Positions 6,901-20,696 of a DNA stretch of 64,000 bases are shown piece after piece. The notes under the pieces were generated by a model that searched no databases, was not told where the DNA came from, and saw only the letters and a program-made list of their open reading frames with translations. The position numbers and the translations under genes are program-made. Origin of the DNA: Acanthornis magna. Lineage: Eukaryota; Chordata; Aves; Passeriformes; Acanthizidae. Each line of letters starts with the position of its first letter. Within the stretch, counting starts at the first letter, position 1. The stretch spans positions 1,488,001 to 1,552,000 of the forward strand of contig JAWUZG010000157.1 of NCBI GenBank assembly GCA_036785705.1. The letters are read 5' to 3'.

Positions 6901-9900
6901 CTTTGCCTTGGAACGTGGTGCAGGCACTTGGAGCATGTGCTATTTGCAAATGTCTCCAGGTGTCTTTCAGAGGGCCAGCGTGTGTTGTTTTGGCGTTGAA
7001 TTCTGCTGAAAGTCCTTCTGGCAAGGAAGCCTGCATGAAGGTGCTGCTAGTGAGGCAAAGATTTGGCAGATGAGCTGCTGCTGGGAGTTGCAGGCGTCTG
7101 CCTGACAGTCAGTCCCTTGAGAGTGTCAATGTGCAGTCAGTGCCCTTTCCTAGGGGAGGTTTTTCTAGCGTGTTCCTCCTTGGAGTGTGTGAGGGCTCGT
7201 GCTGGGGAAGTGGATAGCAAGCAAGGGCACTCTTGGTGGTGAAGGGAGAGAGAGCTGCCCAGGAGTGTTGGTGTGGTGAGTTCCATGGAGCTCTACTTGG
7301 GAATTGGGTTTTTTTGCTTGCTGTAAGATATGACTGCTTTCCTATTGTTTTCATCGAGTGCACTCCATTGTAGTCTGTGTAGCCTCCCAGGAGCAGGTTT
7401 AGCTTTTCTATGGAGTGGTCAGTAATTGGGATTGAGTTGTTTGTGTTGAATCATTTGTGTTAGGGAAGACCTGCTTTTCTAGGAATAGATCAGATGGGCC
7501 ATTTGTAAGTGCTGCGGGACAGAGTTACTTAAAGCAGGGACAGTGTGAGGCTGGGATTGGATGCAGCCGCCGCCAAGGCTCGTGTCTCTGAGAAGGAGTT
7601 GAGAAAGCCAAGGGCTGCTCTCTGGCCCTCGTGACTCAGTGGCCAGGCTGCTCTGGGAGGCTTTGTGTGAATCTGCCAGCACAGCAGCGAGAGATGTCCC
7701 CGAGGAGCTTGTGTGAGTGCAGGTGAGATCAGAGCTCTTGAGCAGCCTGGAGAGCCTGGGGATGTGGCCATGGAGCCGCCAGGATATCTGGTGACCTCGG
7801 GGTTCCTATGAGCAGAGGGAGCACTAAGATGTGCCCATGGCACCTGTGTAAGTGCCTGTGGCTGAAGGCCTCTTTTGCAGCCTGGAGAGCCTTGGCATGT
7901 GGCCATGAAGCCACAGTGCGTGTCTGTGACATCAGAGCGCTTTGGCAGCATGGAAAGGCCTGGAATGGCTGCAGGGGCCAGAGGTGAGTGCCTGTGACAT
8001 CACAGCTGTCCAGCAGCAGGGAGAGGGAGGGAATGTCACAGGCGATGCCCTGTGAGTTGCTGTGACAGCGTGGCTCCTTAGCAGCGTGCAGATTGCCGGG
8101 ATGTTACCCTTGAGGCCCTGGCATTGCCCTTGTCGTGTGTGTTGTTTAGGAAGATAGAGAGAGCCGTGGCATGTCCCCCTGGAAGGCCAGGGAGTGGCAG
8201 TTGCAAAAGAGCTCCTTAGCACTTAGAGACAGGTGGGATGTCCCCATGGAGGCACTGTGAGAGCCCGTGACCTCAGAGGTCTTTGGAAGGTGAGAGAGCC
8301 GCGGGATGACATGGGATGTGAGCATGGGGAGCCTGTGGGCAGGTGTGATCTCCCTGCTTGTGCTGGTGCATCCCCCCCGGCCTTTTTTCAGGCTGCAGCA
8401 TGATATGAGCAATGGTGCTGAGGCCTTGGCCTTGAGGAAGGCAGCGGGGCTGAGGTGCTGTGGAGCTTCTGAGAAACGCTGTGTGCTGCCAGGAAGTGCT
8501 GTGTTCTAAGGTGCTCCTGCTTTTTTTGCTTGTTGAACAGACTTTGAAATTAGTTTTTGCCTGGATGGCATCACATTGGTGTTGTCCCGCGTTCAGGGAA
8601 AGCTGCCGATGAGAAGTGGGGCCAGGCTGAAGGCTTGTTGTGACTAAAGGCCATGCCTTGGGGCCCTGTAAGCAGGGGTGCCAAAGGAGGCCCTGGCAGC
8701 TGTGCTGGGCCGCAGCAGCGGTGAGCAGCAAAGTCCCTGTGCGTGGGGCCTCTGCCAGCCGGCAGCTGTCCCGTTTGCTGCACTCGGGGGATGCGCGAAG
8801 GAGCACGGCTCCTGGGCCCCCCATCCTGCCGCTCCCGGAGGCCTCAGCCTTTGGCCGCTGAGAAGATGGCAAGGCACGTGAGAGGAGTATTTCAGTAGCT
8901 TGGAGGGGAATTTTGCCTCGTAGAGCCTCTTTGTGTGCTTGTGGGAGTGCAGGTGTGCATGCGCTGTCTGCAATGTGGGAGAGGGGCTGCTCTGGTGGAT
9001 TCAGAAGTGCTTTAGGTTTGTGCCTAAGTTAGGTCTCGAAGTTCCTGCAGTGCTATGGTAAGGGCTGTGTGGATCGTTTGCTGAGGTCTTGGGTTTCAGC
9101 TCAGTTCTAAGTGAAGTGTTGTGTAGTTGAAGTCCAGTTCAGTTGCAATGCCCTTAAGTGCTGTTGCTGCCCTAAGTTGTTGATTTGAATTTGGGTTATC
9201 AAGTGAAATGTTGCTCAAGTTGAAGTGCTCCTAAGGGAAGTGCTCTTGAGCCTTTGAGCCATGTTCTTCTTATGCTGAGCCTTTGTCTTCTTTAGAGACA
9301 CAGCCTCACACACACAGACAGACAGACAGACATAGATAATTTGGGTTTGATTTCATTTTGGATTGATTGACTCTGGATTTTTGTTTGTTGCTTTTCCTCG
9401 CTGTGCTTTGAGCATGGTGTAAGTAGTAGAGTGAAGCTTGGCAAGGAAGCTTGTCCTGCTGTGGCTTTTCCATGAAATCTTTCTTTGCCGATAGTTTTCC
9501 TATGATTCTTGGAGTGATGTGCAAGTGCCTGTGCCATCACATGTCTTTAGCAGCGTGGAGCCGCCTGGGATGTCAGCACCGAGGTGCTGTGAGTGAGTGC
9601 CTGTGACACCAGGGCTTCTGGGCAGCGTGCGGACTCCTGGCGTGTGCCTACGGCTGTCCTGGGATGGCCTGTGAGCTCAGTGTTCTTTTGAAAGCTGGAT
9701 AGCTGTGGCGTGTCCCCAGGGAGTTCCTGTGACAAGATGTGACCTCGTGGCTCTTTGGCAGCCTGGAGATGGCTGGAGTGTGGCCAGGGGGCAAGTGTGA
9801 GTGTCAGGGACTTGCCAGCTCTTGAGGAGGATGGAGGGTGTAGGGATGTCCCCATGGAGCCCCTGTGAGTGCCTGTGAGCTGGCGGCACCTTAGCAGCGT

Positions 9901-10340
9901 GAGACTGAGAGGCTGTTGAAGGCCGTGATGTCGGTGCAGAGAGGTTTGTCAAATGGGAGACTCGTGGGATGTCCGTATGGAGCGGCTGGGGTTGTGTGTG
10001 CCCTCAGTGTTCTTGAGGAGCCTCGAGAGCCCTGGGATGGCCCCGTGGAAGCGCAGGGAGTGGCTGTGACACAGCAGCGGTGCCTGATGTGATGAAAGGG
10101 CCCTGGGATGTCAGCTTGGAATGGCTGTGAGTGCCTGAGAGCACATGAGTCTCTCATGGCCGGAGAGCTGTGGCAGGTGCCCATGGTAGGTGTGTGAGTG
10201 CAGGTGAGCTCAGGGCTCTGCAGAAGGCTGTAGGCCTGTGGGCTGTGAGGCTGGAAGGCCTGGGAGTGCTTTTGAGCGGAGTGCTGTGTAGCAGTCGGGA
10301 GCCCCCTGGGAGGTTGTAGCAGGATGCTTTGGGCCGGCTG
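6901..10340 (+). repeat. Macrosatellite unit copy 3 (short class, 3440 bp)
   Basis: This copy belongs with copies 6 and 9 across the middle of the unit: GTTGTTTAGG at M3, GGCCAGG at M4, CCCCCCCGG at M6 and GAAACGCTG at M7. The 17-bp piece is absent and the hairpin is present. The microsatellite near 9307 reads CACACACACAGACAGAC rather than CACACACACGGACAGAC, as it does in neighbouring copy 4. Confidence 0.97.
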
Positions 10341-13300
10341 CTTTGCCTTGGAACGTGGTGCAGGCACTTGGAGCATGTGCTATTTGCAAATGTCTCCAGG
10401 TGTCTTTCAGAGGGCCAGCGTGTGTTGTTTTGGCGTTGAATTCTGCTGAAAGTCCTTCTGGCAAGGAAGCCTGCATGAAGGTGCTGCTAGTGAGGCAAAG
10501 ATTTGGCAGATGAGCTGCTGCTGGGAGTTGCAGGCGTCTGCCTGACAGTCAGTCCCTTGAGAGTGTCAATGTGCAGTCAGTGCCCTTTCCTAGGGGAGGT
10601 TTTTCTAGCGTGTTCCTCCTTGGAGTGTGTGAGGGCTCGTGCTGGGGAAGTGGATAGCAAGCAAGGGCACTCCTGGTGGTGAAGGGAGAGAGAGCTGCCC
10701 AGGAGTGTTGGTGTGGTGAGTTCCATGGAGCTCTACTTGGGAATTGGGTTTTTTTGCTTGCTGTAAGATATGACTGCTTTCCTATTGTTTTCATCGAGTG
10801 CACTCCATTGTAGTCTGTGTAGCCTCCCAGGAGCAGGTTTAGCTTTTCTATGGAGTGGTCAGTAATTGGGATTGAGTTGTTTGTGTTGAATCATTTGTGT
10901 TAGGGAAGACCTGCTTTTCTAGGAATAGATCAGATGGGCCATTTGTAAGTGCTGCGGGACAGAGTTACTTAAAGCAGGGACAGTGTGAGGCTGGGATTGG
11001 ATGCAGCCGCCGCCAAGGCTCGTGTCTCTGAGAAGGAGTTGAGAAAGCCAAGGGCTGCTCTCTGGCCCTCGTGACTCAGTGGCCAGGCTGCTCTGGGAGG
11101 CTTTGTGTGAATCTGCCAGCACAGCAGCGAGAGATGTCCCCGAGGAGCTTGTGTGAGTGCAGGTGAGATCAGAGCTCTTGAGCAGCCTGGAGAGCCTGGG
11201 GATGTGGCCATGGAGCCGCCAGGATATCTGGTGACCTCGGGGTTCCTATGAGCAGAGGGAGCACTAAGATGTGCCCATGGCACCTGTGTAAGTGCCTGTG
11301 GCTGAAGGCCTCTTTTGCAGCCTGGAGAGCCTTGGCATGTGGCCATGAAGCCACAGTGCGTGTCTGTGACATCAGAGCGCTTTGGCAGCATGGAAAGGCC
11401 TGGAATGGCTGCAGGGGCCAGAGGTGAGTGCCTGTGACATCACAGCTGTCCAGCAGCAGGGAGAGGGAGGGAATGTCACAGGCGATGCCCTGTGAGTTGC
11501 TGTGACAGCGTGGCTCCTTAGCAGCGTGCAGATTGCCGGGATGTTACCCTTGAGGCCCTGGCATTGCCCTTGTCGTGTGTGTTCTTTAGGAAGATAGAGA
11601 GAGCCGTGGCATGTCCCCCTGGAAGTGCAGGGAGTGGCAGTTGCAAAAGAGCTCCTTAGCACTTAGAGACAGGTGGGATGTCCCCATGGAGGCACTGTGA
11701 GAGCCCGTGACCTCAGAGGTCTTTGGAAGGTGAGAGAGCCGCGGGATGACATGGGATGTGAGCATGGGGAGCCTGTGGGCAGGTGTGATCTCCCTGCTTG
11801 TGCTGGTGCATCCCCCCCTGGCCTTTTTTCAGGCTGCAGCATGATATGAGCAATGGTGCTGAGGCCTTGGCCTTGAGGAAGGCAGCGGGGCTGAGGTGCT
11901 GTGGAGCTTCTGAGAAAGGCTGTGTGCTGCCAGGAAGTGCTGTGTTCTAAGGTGCTCCTGCTTTTTTTGCTTGTTGTTGAGACTTTGAAATTAGTTTTTG
12001 CCTGGATGGCATCACATTGGTGTTGTCCCGCGTTCAGGGAAAGCTGCCGATGAGAAGTGGGGCCAGGCTGAAGGCTTGTTGTGACGAAAGGCCATGCCTT
12101 GGGGCCCTGTAAGCAGGGGTGCCAAAGGAGGCCCTGGCAGCTGTGCTGGGCCGCAGCAGCGGTGAGCAGCAAAGTGCCTGTGCGTGGGGCCTCTGCCAGC
12201 CGGCAGCTGTCCCGTTTGCTGCACTCGGGGGATGCGCGAAGGAGCACGGCTCCTGGGCCCCCCATCCTGCCGCTCCCGGAGGCCTCAGCCTTTGGCCGCT
12301 GAGAAGATGGCAAGGCACGTGAGAGGAGTATTTCAGTAGCTTGGAGGGGAATTTTGCCTCGTAGAGCCTCTTTGTGTGCTTGTGGGAGTGCAGGTGTGCA
12401 TGCGCTGTCTGCAATGTGGGAGAGGGGCTGCTCTGGTGGATTCAGAAGTGCTTTAGGTTTGTGCCTAAGTTAGGTCTCGAAGTTCCTGCAGTGCTATGGT
12501 AAGGGCTGTGTGGATCGTTTGCTGAGGTCTTGGGTTTCAGCTCAGTTCTAAGTGAAGTGTTGTGTAGTTGAAGTCCAGTTCAGTTGCAATGCCCTTAAGT
12601 GCTGTTGCTGCCCTAAGTTGTTGATTTGAATTTGGGTTATCAAGTGAAATGTTGCTCAAGTTGAAGTGCTCCTAAGGGAAGTGCTCTTGAGCCTTTGAGC
12701 CATGTTCTTCTTATGCTGAGCCTTTGTCTTCTTTAGAGACACAGCCTCACACACACAGACAGACAGACATAGATAATTTGGGTTTGATTTCATTTTGGAT
12801 TGATTGACTCTGGATTTTTGTTTGTTGCTTTTCCTCGCTGTGCTTTGAGCATGGTGTAAGTAGTAGAGTGAAGCTTGGCAAGGAAGCTTGTCCTGCTGTG
12901 GCTTTTCCATGAAATCTTTCTTTGCCGATAGTTTTCCTATGATTCTTGGAGTGATGTGCAAGTGCCTGTGCCATCACATGTCTTTAGCAGCGTGGAGCCG
13001 CCTGGGATGTCAGCACCGAGGTGCTGTGAGTGAGTGCCTGTGACACCAGGGCTTCTGGGCAGCGTGCGGACTCCTGGCGTGTGCCTACGGCTGTCCTGGG
13101 ATGGCCTGTGAGCTCAGTGTTCTTTTGAAAGCTGGATAGCTGTGGCGTGTCCCCAGGGAGTTCCTGTGACAAGATGTGACCTCGTGGCTCTTTGGCAGCC
13201 TGGAGATGGCTGGAGTGTGGCCAGGGGGCAAGTGTGAGTGTCAGGGACTTGCCAGCTCTTGAGGAGGATGGAGGGTGTAGGGATGTCCCCATGGAGCCCC

Positions 13301-13777
13301 TGTGAGTGCCTGTGAGCTGGCGGCACCTTAGCAGCGTGAGACTGAGAGGCTGTTGAAGGCCGTGATGTCGGTGCAGAGAGGTTTGTCAAATGGGAGACTC
13401 GTGGGATGTCCGTATGGAGCGGCTGGGGTTGTGTGTGCCCTCAGTGTTCTTGAGGAGCCTCGAGAGCCCTGGGATGGCCCCGTGGAAGCGCAGGGAGTGG
13501 CTGTGACACAGCAGCGGTGCCTGATGTGATGAAAGGGCCCTGGGATGTCAGCTTGGAATGGCTGTGAGTGCCTGAGAGCACATGAGTCTCTCATGGCCGG
13601 AGAGCTGTGGCAGGTGCCCATGGTAGGTGTGTGAGTGCAGGTGAGCTCAGGGCTCTGCAGAAGGCTGTAGGCCTGTGGGCTGTGAGGCTGGAAGGCCTGG
13701 GAGTGCTTTTGAGCGGAGTGCTGTGTAGCAGTCGGGAGCCCCCTGGGAGGTTGTAGCAGGATGCTTTGGGCCGGCTG
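10341..13777 (+). repeat. Macrosatellite unit copy 4 (short class, 3437 bp)
   Basis: It is 3 bp shorter than a standard short unit: plus 1 bp in the C-rich tract and minus 4 bp from loss of one GACA in the microsatellite near 12755-12770. It has the TTGTTGTTGAGAC form at M8, shared with copies 5, 11, 17 and 19. Markers M1-M9 match adjacent copy 5, but M12 and M13 are short class. Confidence 0.97.
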
Positions 13778-16700
13778 CTTTGCCTTGGAACGTGGTGCAG
13801 GCACTTGGAGCATGTGCTATTTGCAAATGTCTCCAGGTGTCTTTCAGAGGGCCAGCGTGTGTTGTTTTGGCGTTGAATTCTGCTGAAAGTCCTTCTGGCA
13901 AGGAAGCCTGCATGAAGGTGCTGCTAGTGAGGCAAAGATTTGGCAGATGAGCTGCTGCTGGGAGTTGCAGGCGTCTGCCTGACAGTCAGTCCCTTGAGAG
14001 TGTCAATGTGCAGTCAGTGCCCTTTCCTAGGGGAGGTTTTTCTAGCGTGTTCCTCCTTGGAGTGTGTGAGGGCTCGTGCTGGGGAAGTGGATAGCAAGCA
14101 AGGGCACTCCTGGTGGTGAAGGGAGAGAGAGCTGCCCAGGAGTGTTGGTGTGGTGAGTTCCATGGAGCTCTACTTGGGAATTGGGTTTTTTTGCTTGCTG
14201 TAAGATATGACTGCTTTCCTATTGTTTTCATCGAGTGCACTCCATTGTAGTCTGTGTAGCCTCCCAGGAGCAGGTTTAGCTTTTCTATGGAGTGGTCAGT
14301 AATTGGGATTGAGTTGTTTGTGTTGAATCATTTGTGTTAGGGAAGACCTGCTTTTCTAGGAATAGATCAGATGGGCCATTTGTAAGTGCTGCGGGACAGA
14401 GTTACTTAAAGCAGGGACAGTGTGAGGCTGGGATTGGATGCAGCCGCCGCCAAGGCTCGTGTCTCTGAGAAGGAGTTGAGAAAGCCAAGGGCTGCTCTCT
14501 GGCCCTCGTGACTCAGTGGCCAGGCTGCTCTGGGAGGCTTTGTGTGAATCTGCCAGCACAGCAGCGAGAGATGTCCCCGAGGAGCTTGTGTGAGTGCAGG
14601 TGAGATCAGAGCTCTTGAGCAGCCTGGAGAGCCTGGGGATGTGGCCATGGAGCCGCCAGGATATCTGGTGACCTCGGGGTTCCTATGAGCAGAGGGAGCA
14701 CTAAGATGTGCCCATGGCACCTGTGTAAGTGCCTGTGGCTGAAGGCCTCTTTTGCAGCCTGGAGAGCCTTGGCATGTGGCCATGAAGCCACAGTGCGTGT
14801 CTGTGACATCAGAGCGCTTTGGCAGCATGGAAAGGCCTGGAATGGCTGCAGGGGCCAGAGGTGAGTGCCTGTGACATCACAGCTGTCCAGCAGCAGGGAG
14901 AGGGAGGGAATGTCACAGGCGATGCCCTGTGAGTTGCTGTGACAGCGTGGCTCCTTAGCAGCGTGCAGATTGCCGGGATGTTACCCTTGAGGCCCTGGCA
15001 TTGCCCTTGTCGTGTGTGTTCTTTAGGAAGATAGAGAGAGCCGTGGCATGTCCCCCTGGAAGTGCAGGGAGTGGCAGTTGCAAAAGAGCTCCTTAGCACT
15101 TAGAGACAGGTGGGATGTCCCCATGGAGGCACTGTGAGAGCCCGTGACCTCAGAGGTCTTTGGAAGGTGAGAGAGCCGCGGGATGACATGGGATGTGAGC
15201 ATGGGGAGCCTGTGGGCAGGTGTGATCTCCCTGCTTGTGCTGGTGCATCCCCCCCTGGCCTTTTTTCAGGCTGCAGCATGATATGAGCAATGGTGCTGAG
15301 GCCTTGGCCTTGAGGAAGGCAGCGGGGCTGAGGTGCTGTGGAGCTTCTGAGAAAGGCTGTGTGCTGCCAGGAAGTGCTGTGTTCTAAGGTGCTCCTGCTT
15401 TTTTTGCTTGTTGTTGAGACTTTGAAATTAGTTTTTGCCTGGATGGCATCACATTGGTGTTGTCCCGCGTTCAGGGAAAGCTGCCGATGAGAAGTGGGGC
15501 CAGGCTGAAGGCTTGTTGTGACGAAAGGCCATGCCTTGGGGCCCTGTAAGCAGGGGTGCCAAAGGAGGCCCTGGCAGCTGTGCTGGGCCGCAGCAGCGGT
15601 GAGCAGCAAAGTCCCTGTGCGTGGGGCCTCTGCCAGCCGGCAGCTGTCCCGTTTGCTGCACTCGGGGGATGCGCGAAGGAGCACGGCTCCTGGGCCCCCC
15701 ATCCTGCCGCTCCCGGAGGCCTCAGCCTTTGGCCGCTGAGAAGATGGCAAGGCACGTGAGAGGAGTATTTCAGTAGCTTGGAGGGGAATTTTGCCTTGTA
15801 GAGCCTCTTTGTGTGCTTGTGGGAGTGCAGGTGTGCATGCGCTGTCTGCAATGTGGGAGAGGGGCTGCTCTGGTGGATTCAGAAGTGCTTTAGGTTTGTG
15901 CCTAAGTTAGGTCTCGAAGTTCCTGCAGTGCTATGGTAAGGGCTGTGTGGATCGTTTGCTGAGGTCTTGGGTTTCAGCTCAGTTCTAAGTGAAGTGTTGT
16001 GTAGTTGAAGTCCAGTTCAGTTGCAATGCCCTTAAGTGCTGTTGCTGCCCTAAGTTGTTGATTTGAATTTGGGTTATCAAGTGAGATGTTGCTCAAGTTG
16101 AAGTGCTCCTAAGGGAAGTGCTCTTGAGCCTTTGAGCCATGTTCTTCTTATGCTGAGCCTTTGTCTTCTTTAGAGACACAGCCTCACACACACGGACAGA
16201 CAGACAGACATAGATAATTTGGGTTTGATTTCATTTTGGATTGATTGACTCTGGATTTTTGTTTGTTGCTTTTCCTCGCTGTGCTTTGAGCATGGTGTAA
16301 GTAGTAGAGTGAAGCTTGGCAAGGAAGCTTGTCCTGCTGTGGCTTTTCCATGAAATCTTTCTTTGCCGATAGTTTTCCTATGATTCTTGGAGTGATGTGC
16401 AAGTGCCTGTGCCATCACATGTCTTTAGCAGCGTGGAGCCGCCTGGGATGTCAGCACCGAGGTGCTGTGAGTGAGTGCCTGTGACACCAGGGCTTCTGGG
16501 CAGCGTGCGGACTCCTGGCGTGTGCCTACGGCTGTCCTGGGACGGCCTGTGAGCTCAGTGTTCTTTTGAAAGCTGGATAGCTGTGGCGTGTCCCCAGGGA
16601 GTTCCTGTGACAAGATGTGACCTCGTGGCTCTTTGGCAGCCTGGAGACGGCTGGAGTGTGGCCAGGGGGCAAGTGTGAGTGTCAGGGACTGGCCAGGTCT

Positions 16701-17237
16701 TGAGGAGGATGGAGGGTGTAGGGATGTCCCCATGGAGCCCCTGTGAGTGCCTGTGAGCTGGCGGCACCTTAGCAGCGTGAGACTGGTGGGCTGTCAGCCC
16801 TGAGAGGCTGTTGAAGGCCGTGATGTCGGTGCAGAGAGGTTTGTCAAATGGGAGACTCGTGGGATGTCCGTATGGAGCGGCTGGGGTTGTGTGTGCCCTC
16901 AGTGTTCTTGAGGAGCCTCGAGAGCCCTGGGATGGCCCCGTGGAAGCGCAGGGAGTGGCTGTGACACAGCAGCGGTGCCTGATGTGATGAAAGGGCCCTG
17001 GGATGTCAGCTTGGAATGGCTGTGAGTGCCTGAGAGCACACGTCTGTCTCTCATGGCCGGAGAGCTGTGGCAGGTGCCCATGGTAGGTGTGTGAGTGCAG
17101 GTGAGCTCAGGGCTCTGCAGAAGGCTGTAGGCCTGTGGGCTGTGAGGCTGGAAGGCCTGGGAGTGCTTTTGAGCGGAGTGCTGTGTAGCAGTCGGGAGCC
17201 CCCTGGGAGGTTGTAGCAGGATGCTTTGGGCCGGCTG
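13778..17237 (+). repeat. Macrosatellite unit copy 5 (long class, 3460 bp)
   Basis: It matches copy 4 at M1-M9, then switches to the long class with the 17-bp piece and no hairpin. It carries GTGAGATG near 16081, where other copies have GTGAAATG; copy 16 shares this state. It shares GCCTTGTAG with copy 2. Confidence 0.97.
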
Positions 17238-20200
17238 CTTTGCCTTGGAACGTGGTGCAGGCACTTGGAGCATGTGCTATTTGCAAATGTCTCCAGGTGT
17301 CTTTCAGAGGGCCAGCGTGTGTTGTTTTGGCGTTGAATTCTGCTGAAAGTCCTTCTGGCAAGGAAGCCTGCATGAAGGTGCTGCTAGTGAGGCAAAGATT
17401 TGGCAGATGAGCTGCTGCTGGGAGTTGCAGGCGTCTGCCTGACAGTCAGTCCCTTGAGAGTGTCAATGTGCAGTCAGTGCCCTTTCCTAGGGGAGGTTTT
17501 TCTAGCGTGTTCCTCCTTGGAGTGTGTGAGGGCTCGTGCTGGGGAAGTGGATAGCAAGCAAGGGCACTCTTGGTGGTGAAGGGAGAGAGAGCTGCCCAGG
17601 AGTGTTGGTGTGGTGAGTTCCATGGAGCTCTACTTGGGAATTGGGTTTTTTTGCTTGCTGTAAGATATGACTGCTTTCCTATTGTTTTCATCGAGTGCAC
17701 TCCATTGTAGTCTGTGTAGCCTCCCAGGAGCAGGTTTAGCTTTTCTATGGAGTGGTCAGTAATTGGGATTGAGTTGTTTGTGTTGAATCATTTGTGTTAG
17801 GGAAGACCTGCTTTTCTAGGAATAGATCAGATGGGCCATTTGTAAGTGCTGCGGGACAGAGTTACTTAAAGCAGGGACAGTGTGAGGCTGGGATTGGATG
17901 CAGCCGCCGCCAAGGCTCGTGTCTCTGAGAAGGAGTTGAGAAAGCCAAGGGCTGCTCTCTGGCCCTCGTGACTCAGTGGCCAGGCTGCTCTGGGAGGCTT
18001 TGTGTGAATCTGCCAGCACAGCAGCGAGAGATGTCCCCGAGGAGCTTGTGTGAGTGCAGGTGAGATCAGAGCTCTTAAGCAGCCTGGAGAGCCTGGGGAT
18101 GTGGCCATGGAGCCGCCAGGATATCTGGTGACCTCGGGGTTCCTATGAGCAGAGGGAGCACTAAGATGTGCCCATGGCACCTGTGTAAGTGCCTGTGGCT
18201 GAAGGCCTCTTTTGCAGCCTGGAGAGCCTTGGCATGTGGCCATGAAGCCACAGTGCGTGTCTGTGACATCAGAGCGCTTTGGCAGCATGGAAAGGCCTGG
18301 AATGGCTGCAGGGGCCAGAGGTGAGTGCCTGTGACATCACAGCTGTCCAGCAGCAGGGAGAGGGAGGGAATGTCACAGGCGATGCCCTGTGAGTTGCTGT
18401 GACAGCGTGGCTCCTTAGCAGCGTGCAGATTGCCGGGATGTTACCCTTGAGGCCCTGGCATTGCCCTTGTCGTGTGTGTTGTTTAGGAAGATAGAGAGAG
18501 CCGTGGCATGTCCCCCTGGAAGGCCAGGGAGTGGCAGTTGCAAAAGAGCTCCTTAGCACTTAGAGACAGGTGGGATGTCCCCATGGAGGCACTGTGAGAG
18601 CCCGTGACCTCAGAGGTCTTTGGAAGGTGAGAGAGCCGCGGGATGACATGGGATGTGAGCATGGGGAGCCTGTGGGCAGGTGTGATCTCCCTGCTTGTGC
18701 TGGTGCATCCCCCCCGGCCTTTTTTCAGGCTGCAGCATGATATGAGCAATGGTGCTGAGGCCTTGGCCTTGAGGAAGGCAGCGGGGCTGAGGTGCTGTGG
18801 AGCTTCTGAGAAACGCTGTGTGCTGCCAGGAAGTGCTGTGTTCTAAGGTGCTCCTGCTTTTTTTGCTTGTTGAACAGACTTTGAAATTAGTTTTTGCCTG
18901 GATGGCATCACATTGGTGTTGTCCCGCGTTCAGGGAAAGCTGCCGATGAGAAGTGGGGCCAGGCTGAAGGCTTGTTGTGACTAAAGGCCATGCCTTGGGG
19001 CCCTGTAAGCAGGGGTGCCAAAGGAGGCCCTGGCAGCTGTGCTGGGCCGCAGCAGCGGTGAGCAGCAAAGTCCCTGTGCGTGGGGCCTCTGCCAGCCGGC
19101 AGCTGTCCCGTTTGCTGCACTCGGGGGATGCGCGAAGGAGCACGGCTCCTGGGCCCCCCATCCTGCCGCTCCCGGAGGCCTCAGCCTTTGGCCGCTGAGA
19201 AGATGGCAAGGCACGTGAGAGGAGTATTTCAGTAGCTTGGAGGGGAATTTTGCCTCGTAGAGCCTCTTTGTGTGCTTGTGGGAGTGCAGGTGTGCATGCG
19301 CTGTCTGCAATGTGGGAGAGGGGCTGCTCTGGTGGATTCAGAAGTGCTTTAGGTTTGTGCCTAAGTTAGGTCTCGAAGTTCCTGCAGTGCTATGGTAAGG
19401 GCTGTGTGGATCGTTTGCTGAGGTCTTGGGTTTCAGCTCAGTTCTAAGTGAAGTGTTGTGTAGTTGAAGTCCAGTTCAGTTGCAATGCCCTTAAGTGCTG
19501 TTGCTGCCCTAAGTTGTTGATTTGAATTTGGGTTATCAAGTGAAATGTTGCTCAAGTTGAAGTGCTCCTAAGGGAAGTGCTCTTGAGCCTTTGAGCCATG
19601 TTCTTCTTATGCTGAGCCTTTGTCTTCTTTAGAGACACAGCCTCACACACACGGACAGACAGACAGACATAGATAATTTGGGTTTGATTTCATTTTGGAT
19701 TGATTGACTCTGGATTTTTGTTTGTTGCTTTTCCTCGCTGTGCTTTGAGCATGGTGTAAGTAGTAGAGTGAAGCTTGGCAAGGAAGCTTGTCCTGCTGTG
19801 GCTTTTCCATGAAATCTTTCTTTGCCGATAGTTTTCCTATGATTCTTGGAGTGATGTGCAAGTGCCTGTGCCATCACATGTCTTTAGCAGCGTGGAGCCG
19901 CCTGGGATGTCAGCACCGAGGTGCTGTGAGTGAGTGCCTGTGACACCAGGGCTTCTGGGCAGCGTGCGGACTCCTGGCGTGTGCCTACGGCTGTCCTGGG
20001 ACGGCCTGTGAGCTCAGTGTTCTTTTGAAAGCTGGATAGCTGTGGCGTGTCCCCAGGGAGTTCCTGTGACAAGATGTGACCTCGTGGCTCTTTGGCAGCC
20101 TGGAGACGGCTGGAGTGTGGCCAGGGGGCAAGTGTGAGTGTCAGGGACTGGCCAGGTCTTGAGGAGGATGGAGGGTGTAGGGATGTCCCCATGGAGCCCC

Positions 20201-20696
20201 TGTGAGTGCCTGTGAGCTGGCGGCACCTTAGCAGCGTGAGACTGGTGGGCTGTCAGCCCTGAGAGGCTGTTGAAGGCCGTGATGTCGGTGCAGAGAGGTT
20301 TGTCAAATGGGAGACTCGTGGGATGTCCGTATGGAGCGGCTGGGGTTGTGTGTGCCCTCAGTGTTCTTGAGGAGCCTCGAGAGCCCTGGGATGGCCCCGT
20401 GGAAGCGCAGGGAGTGGCTGTGACACAGCAGCGGTGCCTGATGTGATGAAAGGGCCCTGGGATGTCAGCTTGGAATGGCTGTGAGTGCCTGAGAGCACAC
20501 GTCTGTCTCTCATGGCCGGAGAGCTGTGGCAGGTGCCCATGGTAGGTGTGTGAGTGCAGGTGAGCTCAGGGCTCTGCAGAAGGCTGTAGGCCTGTGGGCT
20601 GTGAGGCTGGAAGGCCTGGGAGTGCTTTTGAGCGGAGTGCTGTGTAGCAGTCGGGAGCCCCCTGGGAGGTTGTAGCAGGATGCTTTGGGCCGGCTG
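17238..20696 (+). repeat. Macrosatellite unit copy 6 (long class, 3459 bp)
   Basis: The mid-unit markers M3-M7 match copies 3, 7 (in part) and 9, but the right end is long class. A private G-to-A change makes GCTCTTAAGC near 18076; this breaks one reverse-strand open frame that is longer in other copies. Confidence 0.97.

Noticed and set aside
11663..12313. Longest open frame (216 codons, minus strand), repeated in many copies
   Set aside because: It ends differently in other copies because of a 1-bp change in the C-rich tract (199 codons) and is cut to about 121 codons in copies 13 and 18 by a 1-bp T-tract change. The product is Ser/Pro/His/Gln-rich with no domain I recognise, and most differences are non-synonymous. 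Recurrence reflects array homogenisation.
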